Positions 33,346-44,285 of a DNA stretch of 64,000 bases are shown piece by piece. Origin of the DNA: Arion vulgaris. Lineage: Eukaryota > Mollusca > Gastropoda > Stylommatophora > Arionidae. Position numbers and translations under genes: made by a program. Location: NCBI GenBank assembly GCA_020796225.1, contig CM036759.1, forward strand, positions 64,822,590 through 64,886,589, written 5' to 3'. How positions within the stretch are numbered: the stretch's first letter is position 1; every line of letters starts with the position of its first letter. A model generated the notes under the pieces. It was given only the letters and a program-made list of their open reading frames with translations, did no database searches and was not told the origin of the DNA.

Positions 33346-34042
33346 GAAGATATAGTTGGCTGTCCACTTTTGCCGTTAAGCGTAGCGGTGGGAGCTTAGA
33401 GCTAGATGAGTCGCCCTTGTTGTGTTGTATCCGTGTTTATGTAGTGTGGTCTTGATGTTGTCTATCCATCTTTTCTTGGTCTTCTCTTAGCTCTAGTACC
33501 TGATCTCTTTTTATTGTATGTGTTATTGGTGGTTGGTTGTATTTCATTCTCATTAAATGTCCAAACCACTGAATTTGTTGTCTTTCGATGTATTCGGTGC
33601 ATGAACTTATGCCCACTCTGCTTCTGATGTCCTCATTTCGTAGTATGTCTTTCCTAGTGACTCCCACTGCCTTCCTCAAGCATTTCATTTCACACTTGGT
33701 GAGCTTTCTGTGGTGTATTGCTGTAAGAGATCAAGATTGACACTGGTAACAAAGTGTTGGTAGGAAAATACTTTTATCATCTGTCTTTTCACTTCCATCT
33801 TGATCTGTGGGTGTTGTAGTAATGGTGCCAGCTCGTAGGTTACTGCATTTGCTTTTTAACACCTTGTCTCTACTTCTCTATCAAGTTTTCCGTCCTGTGT
33901 GAAAATGCTGCCTAAATATTTGAATTCAGAAACTTGCTTTACTCTGGTGTTGTCTATCTGTATGTTTGCTTGGCTTGGTGTTCTGCTGATTTTCATGGTC
34001 TCTGTCTTTTGTTTGTTAATTTTCATGTTGTACTTCCTACAT
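33346..34042 (-). mobile_element. LINE G, 3' part (downstream of a nested insertion)
   Basis: The minus strand encodes SEFKYLGSIFTQDGKLDREV, then MKCLRKAVGVTRKDILRNED, then IERQQIQWFGHLMRM, and the LINE 3' end with AGCTCCCACCGCTACG-type sequence. It continues the LINE G sequence at 34457-35388, from which it is separated by an inserted LINE. Confidence 0.87.
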
Positions 34043-34445
34043 AAAAGAACAAGAAAGGAAAATTACCATATGCGAAATGAGATGCCTGAGGAAAGCAGTA
34101 AATAAAACAAGAAGAGACCATATAAGAAATGAGGAAATTAGAAGAACAGTCGGAACAACACCTGCTATTAGATTTATTGAAAACAGAGACTCAAATGGTT
34201 TGGCCACTTGGTCAGAATGAACCCGAATACACCAGTTGCAAGAGCGTACAACCTGAAAATGGAATCATCAAGAGGAAAGGGCAGACCAAGAAAAGATGGA
34301 TTGATGGAGTTACAGACATCTTAAAACTCCACAATACCACACCATATCAAGCGACCGAGCGTGCATTATCTCGAAAACCGATCATCAGTTAAACCTGCTA
34401 CGCCTAGCGGCAAAAAGCAGAGAAGGACAAAAGAAAGAAAGAAAG
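34043..34445 (+). mobile_element. 5'-truncated LINE inserted in LINE G, 11-bp target duplication
   Basis: Flanked by ACTTCCTACAT at 34032-34042 and 34446-34456. It encodes EMRCLRKAVNKTRRDHIRNE, EIRRTVGTTPAIRFIE and, after frame changes, QPENGIIKRKGQTKKRW, LKLHNTTPYQATERALSRKP. It ends in a (GAAA)n tail. It lies in the opposite orientation to its host LINE. It is the same family as 49105-49970 and 6018-6185. Confidence 0.92.
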
Positions 34446-34456
34446 ACTTCCTACAT

Positions 34457-35388
34457 GCTATTAGCAATGAATTCATGTGTTGTTGTAGTTGATCTTCGTC
34501 TTCATAGATTAAACTTTGGTCGTCTGCAAAAATTAATTCGTTGATTTGATTATTTAATTGGTCGTATTGATCATTGTCTATGTCAATAAGATCTGTGCCG
34601 CACTCTGTCTCTTTCACTATTCTGTCTATATATATATATATATATGTTGAAGAGAAGAGGTGAGAGCACACAACTCTTGTCTTACTCCTGATTTTGTTTC
34701 GAATGAGTCTTGTCATTCCGTCTGTTGTTCTTACCACGCTGTGACTATTTGTGTATATTGCTCTGATATTGTCTAGCAGTTGTCCCTTGATCCCATATTT
34801 TTCTAGTGTTTCCCATAGAATACTTCTATCTATTCTGTCAAATGCCTTTTATTGATCCATGAATAATAAGTGTAGCTCTTTATTATATTCTATTGCTTTT
34901 TCACTTAGTTGTCTCAGAGTGAATAGAGCGTCTGTGCATCCCACTCCTCTTCTAAATCCAAACTGTGAGGGCTTATTTGTGGGTCAGCGATGTGTCTTAT
35001 GCGCTGTTCTAATATTTTTGCGTATATTTTTACCAGTGTGGCTTAATGGTGAAATGCCTCTGTATGTTTCGCATTCTCTTTTATTGCCTTTATTTTTCCA
35101 TAATGGGACTATTGCTGATTTTTGTCAGTCATCTGGAACTTTTCTTTCTGTCCATGCGGCTGTGAATATTCTATTTAACCATTTTACACCTATTTCTTTG
35201 CATGATTTAATTGCTTCGTTGGGTATGCCATCTGCACCTGGTGATTTGTTGTTCGAGCTGTTCTTTATTGCTGTTTCAATTTCTTGGATCAATATATATG
35301 GTTCTGTTTCTTCACTTTCCTTTGTTGTGTATATATATTCAGTTAATTTAGTAGGGTTGTAAAGTTTTTGAAAATATTCCTACCAAAT
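34457..35388 (-). mobile_element. LINE G, reverse transcriptase portion
   Basis: The minus strand encodes EYFQKLYNPTKLTEYI, then SSNNKSPGADGIPNEA (about 35213-35260), SAIVPLWKNKGNKRECETYR, a SHTGK/KILEQRI segment, and the catalytic FADDQSLIYEDEDQLQQHM (FADD at 34518-34529). Several frameshifts and stops break it. A run of TATA repeats at 34629-34646 interrupts the palm region. The N-terminal endonuclease is missing. Confidence 0.88.
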
Positions 35389-35389
35389 A

Positions 35390-36040
35390 ACTATCGCCCA
35401 AGACAAAAACAGAAAACCTTGACACTGGACGAAATTCTGGTAACAGTATGACGACAAAAGAAGAAGAAGATAATTGCTGAAAGACTAGACAGGGGATGGC
35501 AACGACGACGGCATCACCGAGACATTAAAGAACAGAATTAAGAAGGAGGTTGGAGAACTGGCTGAAGATCTCGAGTCTTTCATACTGGCCGTGATGAACT
35601 CTTAAGTTCCACAAAAGAACAAGCTAAATGAAAAGAGAATCTCCACTCAATAAGCCTACGTCCTTCCTTGAATCCCAGAAAAAAACACACTTAAAACATA
35701 ATTTTAACAGACTATTACTTTGAAGAGCAATGCACTTTAGCGGGCCAGAACCCAGCCAGGACCGTATTATTCCCCTTTGAAATACTTCAAGGGCTTTGTG
35801 GAGAGTTACGTTGAGACACTGCCGGAATAGACCGCCGACCTCAATTCAAAATGTGATCAGTTGGTAAACATAAAGAAAGAGGAAACATATGTTCTGGTTT
35901 TTTTAAAGTTGAAAAGGTCATGTATGTTTTTAAACTCTGAAGTGGACCATAAGTGAAAATGAAAAAACAATTTTGGTATGAAGTTTTTGTGTGTTGGCAA
36001 TAAAGACTTGAAGTCGAAGGAGAGTGAGGTTAAATTGAAG
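35390..36040. other. Unique stretch
   Basis: No recognised family. Short GAA run at 35458-35470. No convincing open frame. Confidence 0.4.
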
Positions 36041-36046
36041 ATAAGA

Positions 36047-36945
36047 GTAACATGTCAATAAAAGAAAGAAAATAGTAACATGTCCATAAAAGAAAGAAAA
36101 TAGTAACATGTCAATAAAAGAAAGAAAATAGTTACATGTCAATAAAAGAAAGAAAATAGTTACATGTCAATAAAAGAAAGAAAATAGTTACATGTCAATA
36201 AAAGAAAGAAAATAGTAACATGTCCATAAAAGAAAGAAAATAGTAACATGTCAATAAAAGAAAGAAAATAGTTACATGTCAATAAAAGAAAGAAAATAGT
36301 AACATGTCCATAAAAGAAAGAAAATAGTAACATGTCAATAAAAGAAAGAAAATAGTAACATGTCCATAAAAGAAAGAAAATAGTAACATGTCAATAAAAG
36401 AAAGAAAATAGTAACATGTCAATAAAAGAAAGAAAATAGTAACATGTCAATAAAAGAAAGAAAATAGTAACATGTCAATAAAAGAAAGAAAATAGTTACA
36501 TGTCAATAAAAGAAAGAAAATAGTAACATGTCAATAAAAGAAAGAAAATAGTTACACGTCAATAAAAGAAAGAAAATAGTAACATGTCAATAAAAGAAAG
36601 AAAATAGTTACACGTCAATAAAAGAAAGAAAATAGTAACATGTCAATAAAAGAAAGAAAATAGTTACACGTCAATAAAGAAGAAAATAGTTACATGTCAA
36701 TAAAGAAAGAAAATAGTTACACGTCAATAAAGAAAGAAAATAGTTACATGTCCATAAAAGAAAGAAAATAGTTACACGTCAATAAAAGAAAGAAAATAGT
36801 TACATGTCCATAAAAGAAAGAAAATAGTAACATGTCAATAAAAGAAAGAAAATAGTAACATGTCAATAAAAGAAAGAAAATAGTTACATGTCCATAAAAG
36901 AAAGAAAATAGTAACATGTCAATAAAAGAAAGAAAATAGTTACAT
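36047..36945. repeat. 28-bp minisatellite (A-rich), ~32 copies
   Basis: Unit TAACATGTCAATAAAAGAAA plus GAAAATAG, with TTACATG, GTCCATAA and ACACGTC variants. Same length as the 12-17 kb array but not related in sequence. Confidence 0.96.
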
Positions 36946-36964
36946 TGGAATCATCTTCCTTTGT

Positions 36965-37385
36965 TTTTGTCTCTAATCCTGTTGTGCCTCACAGCGTTAG
37001 GATAAGATGAGAGTTCTAAAACAGGCATTTGTGGGCGCTTCATAATTGTCTTTTTTTCACTGCTTCTGTTATTTATGTTGTTCAATTTTTACATGGGCGA
37101 CCTTCTGAGTTGAATCCACTGTATCGGAGTATCATTGCTCGATGAGGCGCACTGTTTGTTGGTAATCTGCTTATGTGGCCGAACCATTTAATTTGTTGTT
37201 TCTTGATGACGTTCAGTACTGCTGATGTTGTACCCATTTTTTCTCTGATGTCTTCATTTCTAAACCGCTCTCTTCTAGATACTTCTAGGATTTATGCGTA
37301 GACACTTTCATCTCTATGTTGACTAGTTTTCTTCTATCGTTTGATATCAACGTCCAGGTTTGCAACTGATAACTGATGAAGTAAC
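36965..37385 (-). mobile_element. LINE J, 3'-end fragment
   Basis: Homologous to 42935-43330 over most of its length: CCTCACAGCG, GTATCGGAG, TAATTTGTTGTTTCTTGATG and TTTTCTTCTATCGTTTG. Minus-strand coding of the region after RT, heavily frameshifted. Confidence 0.8.
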
Positions 37386-37433
37386 TAAAGAAAATTGTTC
37401 GGAAAAAGTTGGTGCTGATGTTTGCTTTCGTTC

Positions 37434-37668
37434 CGCCCGTGTGGTGCCGGGACCCGCTAGGGAAGCAAAAAATAGTAAAACTGCGACCTACAAGGCATGT
37501 CTTAAGAGACGATTAAGGTAGGGGCCTAGGGAAGTTACCTAGTAAATAAAAAGCGTCGCAGAAATCGGATGTGCTGGCCTACCTGTAGGCGCATAACTGG
37601 CACAACATAACTGGCACAACATAACTGGCACCACGTGATCGATATGCAGCGTTCGAAGAAGTTTTAGT
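37434..37668 (+). mobile_element. SINE C, near full-length
   Basis: CGCCCGTGTGGTGCCGGGAC head, GCATGTCTTAAGAGACGA, TAAATAAAAAGCGTCGCAGA, GTAGGCGCATAACTGGCAC and GCGTTCGAAGAAG. Within it ACATAACTGGCAC is tandemly repeated three times at 37586-37636, at the cost of the region that usually follows. Confidence 0.85.
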
Positions 37669-37691
37669 TTGTTCTTATAAAAACAGTTAAC

Positions 37692-37800
37692 CACTTTTTG
37701 TGATCTGTGCAGTTTGCGCCAAGAACGTGAGTAGTTGCGTCACATTGAGATCTCTACGGCGTGCAAGACCAGCACATCTGAATTTCAGTCAAAGTCTATA
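37692..37800 (-). mobile_element. Hybrid-type SINE body fragment
   Basis: GTGATCTGTGCAGTTTGCGC, CCAAGAACGTGAG and TTTCAGTCAAA match the body of the hybrid SINE at 20822-21072. Confidence 0.6.
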
Positions 37801-37878
37801 CATATTATCTAACATGAGACACATTTCTAACAACGGGATAACTGTCAGACTTTACACACAGACAAACCTCACTTTAAA

Positions 37879-39610
37879 GTATCACATCTGAAGTTATACT
37901 GTAGTATGGTATCACATCTGAAGTTATACTGTAGTATGGTATCACATCTGAAGTTATACTGTAGTATGGTATCACATCTGAAGTTATACTGTAGCATGGT
38001 ATCACATCTGAAGTTATACTGTAGCATGGTATCACATCTGAAGTTATACTGTAGCATGGTATCACATCTGAAGTTATACTGTAGCCTTGTATCACATCTG
38101 AAGTTATACTTTAACATGGTATCACATCTGAAGTTATACTGTAGCATGATATCACATCTGGAGTTATACTGTAGTATGGTATCAGATCTGAAGTTATACT
38201 CTAGCATGGTATCACATCTGAAGTTATACTGTAGCATGGTATCACATCTGAAGTTATACTGTAGCATGGTATCACATCTGAAGTTATACTGTAGCATGGT
38301 ATCACATCTGAAGTTATACTGTAGCATGGTATCACATCTGAAGTTATACTGTAGTATGGTATCACATCTGAAGTTATACTGTAGCATGGTATCAGATCTG
38401 AAGTTATACTGTAGCCTTGTATCACATCTGAAGTTATACTTTAACATGGTATGACATCTGAAGTTATACTGTAGCATGATATCACATCTGGAGTTATACT
38501 GTAGTATGGTATCAGATCTGAAGTTATACTGTAGCATGGTATCACATCTGAAGTTATACTGTAGCATGGTATCACATCTGAAGTTATACTGTAGTATGAT
38601 ATCACATCTGGAGTTATACTGTAGTATGGTATCAGATCTGAAGTTATACTGTAGCATGGTATCACATCTGAAGTTATACTGTAGCCTTGTATCACATCTG
38701 AAGTTATACTTAACATGGTATACATCTGAAGTTATACTGTAGCATGATATCACATCTGAGTTATACTGTAGCATGGTATCAGATCTGAAGTTATACTGTA
38801 GCATGATATCACATCTGAAGTTATACTGTAGTATGATATCAGATCTGAAGTTATACTGTAGCATGAGTATCACATCTGAGTTATACTGTAGATGGTATCA
38901 ATCTGAAGTTATACTGTAGCATGGTATCACATCTGAAGTTATACTGTAGTATGGTATCGCATCTGAAGTTATACTGTAGTATGGTATCACATCTGAGGTT
39001 ATACTGTAGCATGGTATCACATCTGAAGTTATACTGTAGCATGGTATCACATCTGAAGTTATACTGTAGTATGGTATCACATCTGAAGTTATACTGTAGT
39101 ATGGTATCACATCTGAAGTTATACTGTAGCATGGTATCACATCTGAAGTTATACTGTAGCTGGTATCACATCTGAAGTTATACTGTAGCATGGTATCGCA
39201 TCTGAAGTTATACTGTAGCATGGTATCACATCTGAAGTTATACTGTAGCATGGTATCACATCTGAAGTTATACTGTAGCATGGTATCACATCTGAAGTTA
39301 TACTGTAGCATGGTATCACATCTGAAGTTATACTGTAGCTTGGTATCACATCTGAAGTTATACTGTAGCATGGTATCACATCTGAAGTTATACTGTACTA
39401 TGGTATCACATCTGGAGTTATACTGTAGCATGGTATCACATCTGAAGTTATACTGTAGCATGGTATCACATCTGAAGTTGTACTGTAGCATGGCATCACA
39501 TCTGAGTTATACTGAGCTTAGAGTATCACATCTGAAGTTATACTGTAGCATGGTATCACATCTGAAGTTATACTGTAGCATGGTATCAGATCTGAAGTTA
39601 TACTGTAGCA
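37879..39610. repeat. 30-bp minisatellite, ~58 copies, with longer-range order
   Basis: Unit ATCACATCTGAAGTTATACT plus GTAGCATGGT. Variants are GTAGTATGGT, ATCAGATCTG, CATCTGGAG and the unusual GTAGCCTTGT...CTTTAACATGG pair. Because 30 is divisible by three, decapeptide-repeat frames stay open on both strands (up to 334 codons on the minus strand). With no flanking coding features these are by-products. Confidence 0.97.
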
Positions 39611-39689
39611 TGGTATCAGATCTCATTGGTTATTGGGAGACCTTCAGAGTTGACTCATGCAAGGAAAACGTGATTATTGCAAGATTATG

Positions 39690-40010
39690 ATTGAGTGATG
39701 GGAGAAGGTGAGAAAGATTAGTGACAAATTGATTGAGAGAGATGATTGAGAGGAAGAAGCGAAGAGAAAAGGTGATTCAGAAAGAAGTGTTGAAAGAGAG
39801 GTGATTAGAGAAAGAAAGTTATTAAGAGAAAGAATTTGATTAAGAGAAAAAAGTTTGATTAAAAAAAAGAATTAGACTAAAAGAAAGAAATTAATTGAGA
39901 AAAAGAATTTGATTAAAAGACATACATTGATTAAAAGAAAGAATTTGATTAAAAGAAAGAATTTGATTAAAAGAAAGAAGATGAAAGAAAAGAATAACAT
40001 TTTTATTGAT
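39690..40010. repeat. Degenerate GAAA/TTGATTAA-rich repeat
   Basis: Purine-rich stretch with AAGAATTTGATTAAAAGAAA repeated about three times at 39930-39980 and more diverged versions before it. Confidence 0.8.
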
Positions 40011-40440
40011 TTTATTCGTGAAAGAAAATCTCCATCTTGGAATCAAGTGCTCGAACCAGAAATCAATTCCATGGCGGTGTGCCATCATGCTTCACTCGAC
40101 TTACCGTATTAAATATGTATTAGAAAACTGTGGCCACAGACAGACACATAAATAGATGGCACTAGACTCGAGATATTCAGCTCAAATGTGAAATATGTGT
40201 TGCTGTATGGCTTGAAAACATGGCGAGTTATCATCATCATCAAGTAGCTTGTCCCTTCCGGAACTTGGCTCCCATGACAGCAGTCCTGAAAAACTCTGTT
40301 CTGTGCAAGTTGGCTGTCGTCAGGATCATGAAATTGCTTGTCTTGAACATAACTTTGTCACCCTCAGTTCTTCGAATGCTGTACGCTCTCATTTATGTGG
40401 AAAGTCTCAGACATTGGAACGAGTGGGAGCATTAGGCGTT
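40011..40440. other. Mostly unique; a short LINE-like scrap
   Basis: A piece at 40195-40225 reads VLLYGLKTWR, like the LINE motif VLLYGSETWR. The rest is not recognised. Confidence 0.4.
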
Positions 40441-40590
40441 AATTTGGACATGCCAGACAGTGTCGTCTTCATGATAGAGAGAGAAGTTATACTAATCAAC
40501 TTCTCATGGGTACAAGTTTGGACATGCCAGACAGTGTCGTCTTCGTGGTAGAGAGAGAAGATATACTAATCAACTTCTCATGGGTACGGT
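40441..40590. repeat. Direct duplication of ~80 bp (two copies)
   Basis: GGACATGCCAGACAGTGTCG, TAGAGAGAGAAG and ATACTAATCAACTTCTCATG occur twice in the same order, starting at about 40447 and 40521. Confidence 0.9.
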
Positions 40591-40679
40591 GAGAAGGAGG
40601 ACTTTAGAATGGTTGCTGCAGCGGAGAACAGAGCACGCATGGGAATGCCCAATGTGCCATGACATCGCATAAGATAACA

Positions 40680-40905
40680 TAACATTTGTCACCCTAACAG
40701 CTCGTCGGGATTTTCTCTCTCATATACCAGATGTTCCACCATTGCAGCCGTCATGCTCAAATCACCAGTTACATCCTGAATCCATCTTCTCTGTGATCTC
40801 CGTCTTCTCTTCTTTGCCGGGATGTCTCTTTCCATAATGGTCTTCTCCAACTCTTCGTGTCTCTTTATTTGTCCGAAATACTTCAATTTTCTCATTCTTC
40901 CCTCT
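40680..40905 (-). mobile_element. LINE I, 3'-end fragment
   Basis: The minus strand encodes MRKLKYFGQIKRHEELEKTI, then DIPAKKRRRRSQRRWIQDV, then LSMTAAMVEHLVYERENP. The LINE protein tail is relatively well preserved over 68 codons. It is the same family as 21800-22050. Confidence 0.85.
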
Positions 40906-40983
40906 CTCTCTCTCTCTCTCTTACTTGTATATTTTTAACCCCGATTTGGGCATAGACCAACAAACAACTCATGCCCCGTCTTC

Positions 40984-41371
40984 CTATTTTTAAATATCTT
41001 CCCGCCTGTGTGGTGCCGGTGCTCGCACGGGGAGCAAAGAATAGTAACACTGCGACCTACAAGGCATGTCGTAAGAGACGACTGAGGTAGGGGTATATGG
41101 AAGCTACTCTATTAAATAAAAAGCGTCGCAAAAATCAGATGTTCTGTTCTACTTGTAGGCACATAACTGGCACAACATACAACCGCTCATAGGCTCAGAT
41201 CACATACAGATCATAAAACGTGGTTTAACAAGTGGTCAATATGGAGTTTTCGAAGATGAAGACTGGCACAATGTACAACCGCTCTCAGGCTCGGATCACA
41301 TACAGATCACAAAGAGTGATTTAACAAGTTGTCGATATGGAACGTTCGTAGAAGAAGAAGAAGAAGAACAA
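40984..41371 (+). mobile_element. SINE C with duplicated 3' end
   Basis: CGCCTGTGTGGTGCCGGTGC head, GCATGTCGTAAGAGACGACT, TAAATAAAAAGCGTCGCA, then the tail module (CTGGCACAACATACAACCGC, TATGGAG, TTCGAAGA) present twice, at about 41167-41258 and 41264-41371. The second ends in (GAA)n. Confidence 0.87.
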
Positions 41372-41800
41372 CAACTTCTGCACGCTCATCAAAATCAGCA
41401 ATATCACGACCTCAGGACACCCCCTCCCATCCACTGCCCATAAGGAAAAGAAAATATATGCATGTCACGATATTCTCTCAATCGATTTCTAACTTCGTCA
41501 CTGTTCGATCTGTTTGGAGCGGCTGAAACCCTGGACACTCAATCAACATAGACCGTGTCTACTCAAAGACAATATACTAGTCCTGTTAAGCAAACAATTA
41601 AAGTGCTGACCACGCAGTTTTCAAATGTCATATATATAGACTGTACAGGTCGTATGAGACATGTCAATACAAAAGAAAGTTTTAAAACATGTTTATTTTG
41701 GTAACAATCTAACAATGTCACCATGACCTGTTTGATAACCAAAATAAAACCCAAAAAACTCAAACAAAAAAAAACAAAGACCAAAAAAACAGGAAGGATT
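41372..41800. other. Unique stretch upstream of the 38-bp array
   Basis: No recognised family. A-rich run at 41745-41790. Confidence 0.4.
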
Positions 41801-42900
41801 GTCTTCATGCCTTGTTTGTTTGGTTGGTGTTGGATTTTGTCTTCATGCCTTGTTTGTTTGGTTGGTGTTGGATTTTGTCTTCATGCCTTGTTTGTTTGGT
41901 TGGTGTTGGATTTTGTCTTCATGCCTTGTTTGTTTGGTTGGTGTTGGATTTTGTCTTCATGCCTTGTTTGTTTGGTTGGTGTTGGATTTTGTCTTCATGC
42001 CTTGTTTGTTTGGTTGGTGTTGGATTTTGTCTTCATGCCTTGTTTGTTTGGTTGGTGTTGGATTTTGTCTTCATGCCTTGTTTGTTTGGTTGGTGTTGGA
42101 TTTTGTCTTCATGCCTTGTTTGTTTGGTTGGTGTTGGATTTTGTCTTCATGCCTTGTTTGTTTGGTTGGTGTTGGATTTTGTCTTCATGCCTTGTTTGTT
42201 TGGTTGGTGTTGGATTTTGTCTTCATGCCTTGTTTGTTTGGTTGGTGTTGGATTTTGTCTTCATGCCTTGTTTGTTTGGTTGGTGTTGGATTTTGTCTTC
42301 ATGCCTTGTTTGTTTGGTTGGTGTTGGATTTTGTCTTCATGCCTTGTTTGTTTGGTTGGTGTTGGATTTTGTCTTCATGCCTTGTTTGTTTGGTTGGTGT
42401 TGGATTTTGTCTTCATGCCTTGTTTGTTTGGTTGGTGTTGGATTTTGTCTTCATGCCTTGTTTGTTTGGTTGGTGTTGGATTTTGTCTTCATGCCTTGTT
42501 TGTTTGGTTGGTGTTGGATTTTGTCTTCATGCCTTGTTTGTTTGGTTGGTGTTGGATTTTGTCTTCATGCCTTGTTTGTTTGGTTGGTGTTGGATTTTGT
42601 CTTCATGCCTTGTTTGTTTGGTTGGTGTTGGATTTTGTCTTCATGCCTTGTTTGTTTGGTTGGTGTTGGATTTTGTCTTCATGCCTTGTTTGTTTGGTTG
42701 GTGTTGGATTTTGTCTTCATGCCTTGTTTGTTTGGTTGGTGTTGGATTTTGTCTTCATGCCTTGTTTGTTTGGTTGGTGTTGGATTTTGTCTTCATGCCT
42801 TGTTTGTTTGGTTGGTGTTGGATTTTGTCTTCATGCCTTGTTTGTTTGGTTGGTGTTGGATTTTGTCTTCATGCCTTGTTTGTTTGGTTGGTGTTGGATT
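41801..42900. repeat. 38-bp minisatellite, 29 essentially identical copies
   Basis: Unit GTCTTCATGCCTTGTTTGTT plus TGGTTGGTGTTGGATTTT. I see no differences between copies. It is G/T-rich on the plus strand and open in all three plus frames (up to 420 codons including flanks), encoding a hydrophobic Cys/Trp/Leu/Val repeat. There is no promoter, splice or homology evidence for a gene. The array abuts a LINE J fragment on the right. Confidence 0.98.
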
Positions 42901-42904
42901 AAAC

Positions 42905-43620
42905 CTTTATATGATCTTCTTCTTCTTCTTCTTCTTTCTCGAATCCTGTATGCCTCACAGCGTCAGGTCAGGAAGAGATTTCTAAAACAGGCCCTAGTAT
43001 GCGCTTCGTAGATAGTCTCTTTCGTCGCCTCTGTTATCTCTGAGGTCCATCTTTTGCGTGGCCGGCCTTTTGCTTTGTACCCATTGTATCGGAGCAGCAT
43101 TGCTCTTTGGGGTGCACTGTCTGATGGTAATCTGCTTACGTGACCGAACCATTTAATTTGTTGTTTCTTGATGAAGTCTAGTACTGATGTTGTACCCACT
43201 TTTTCCTGATGTCTTCATTTCTCAACCGGTCTCTTCTTGTTACACCCAGCATTCTGCGTAGACACTTCATCTCTGTTGTGACTAGTTTTCTTCTATCGTT
43301 TGTTGTCAGCGTCCAGGTTTGGCACTGGTAACATAATGTGGGGAGAAAGATTGTGTTGAACATTGCTCTTTTTGTGTTCATGGTGACGTGTTTGCATCTT
43401 AAAATTGGCGCCATTTGCCCTATCATTTGATTTGCTTTGTTGCATCTGTGTTGAATTTCATTAGTTATTCTTCCATTTGCTGAAAAAATGCTCCCCAGGT
43501 ATGTGAAATCTTTTACTTGATTTAGTAGATGATTATCGATGGAGATGTTGGTAGTGTTTTCCTCTCTGGCGAATGTCATTACTTCTGTTTTGTCGATGTT
43601 AATTCTATGGTGGAGAGACT
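42905..43620 (-). mobile_element. LINE J, 3' part
   Basis: The minus strand encodes MTFAREENTTNISIDNHLLN, QVKDFTYLGSIFSANGRITN, PTLCYQCQTWTLTTNDRRKL, EMKCLRRMLGVTRRDRLRNE, and then in another frame DFIKKQQIKWFGHVSRLPSD and KGRPRKRWTSEITEATKETI. The 3' side has a (GAA)n, seen as TTC repeats at 42914-42933, next to the 38-bp array. Apart from one frameshift near 43195 it is fairly well preserved. RT core and endonuclease are missing. Confidence 0.88.
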
Positions 43621-43780
43621 AATGTGGAAGCTCATTAATGCATTTGAATCTAAATGCTACAGATGAGTACTTAGAATATCATAGAGAGAGAAAAAGAAAC
43701 AAATGCTTCTGTTCTGTAACATCTTGATATTAAAGAGAATTAGCTTATTAAAGTACATAGTAAATAATAATAATTTCTCT
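43621..43780. other. Unique AT-rich stretch
   Basis: Nothing recognised. Confidence 0.4.
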
Positions 43781-43784
43781 CGTA

Positions 43785-44045
43785 CCGTTATACGTTACAT
43801 AAGAACTACAAGCAATTTCTCCATACCGCTCTATCCTGGGCAACTCACTCAATAATTTCCATGGAACTGAGACCGATATTTCCTGCCTCTCTCAGCAGAG
43901 TTCGATTCAAGGTCTCCCTAGTCCGTCCTCTTTTTTCTTGAACCCTCTGCATCCCACTTCAATGCCTGCTTTGATATTCTTTGATCATTTCTTCTCAATG
44001 TGGGTCCAACATATCTCCATCTTTTCCTTCTTATACAAAAGTTGT
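43785..44045 (-). mobile_element. LINE H, 3' end
   Basis: The minus strand encodes a KRWRYVGPTLRRNDQRISKQ then ALKWDAEGSRK-like segment, a TRETLNRTLLREAGNI-like segment and the 3' UTR ACGTATAACGGTACGAGA. A scrap of the same 3' UTR occurs at 23370-23392 on the plus strand. Confidence 0.78.
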
Positions 44046-44285
44046 TACTAATGGTTAACCAGACATTTCTCTGATTTCATCACTTCGCCTGAATTCTCAT
44101 TCAAGGAACTTACACAGTAAGATCTCAGCGGCAGTGCACGAGCTCCGTAGACGCGGTGTAAGGGCCCGATGTCATTTAGATAATTGTGAAATTATTTTAG
44201 TAGGATGTTTTAAAACTTTCGAATGAATTTTGTCCAAGCAATAACTTTTCTTCGATTTGGAACTGCCAAGGGTTCTTGTGTATAG

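Noticed and set aside
37869..39690. Minus-strand 334-codon frame with a 10-residue repeat and plus-strand counterparts
   Set aside because: The 30-bp period keeps any stop-free frame open. Both strands and several frames are open, with no gene context.
41801..42900. G-quadruplex array resembling the thrombin aptamer (GGTTGGTGTTGG)
   Set aside because: Each unit has only three GG pairs, separated from the next unit's by more than 25 bases. A stable quadruplex is not expected.
41723..43011. Open frames of 367-420 codons encoding a Cys/Trp/Val/Leu-rich repeat protein
   Set aside because: They are translations of a 38-bp array in three phases. All three frames are equally open, which is a property of the repeat and not of a gene.
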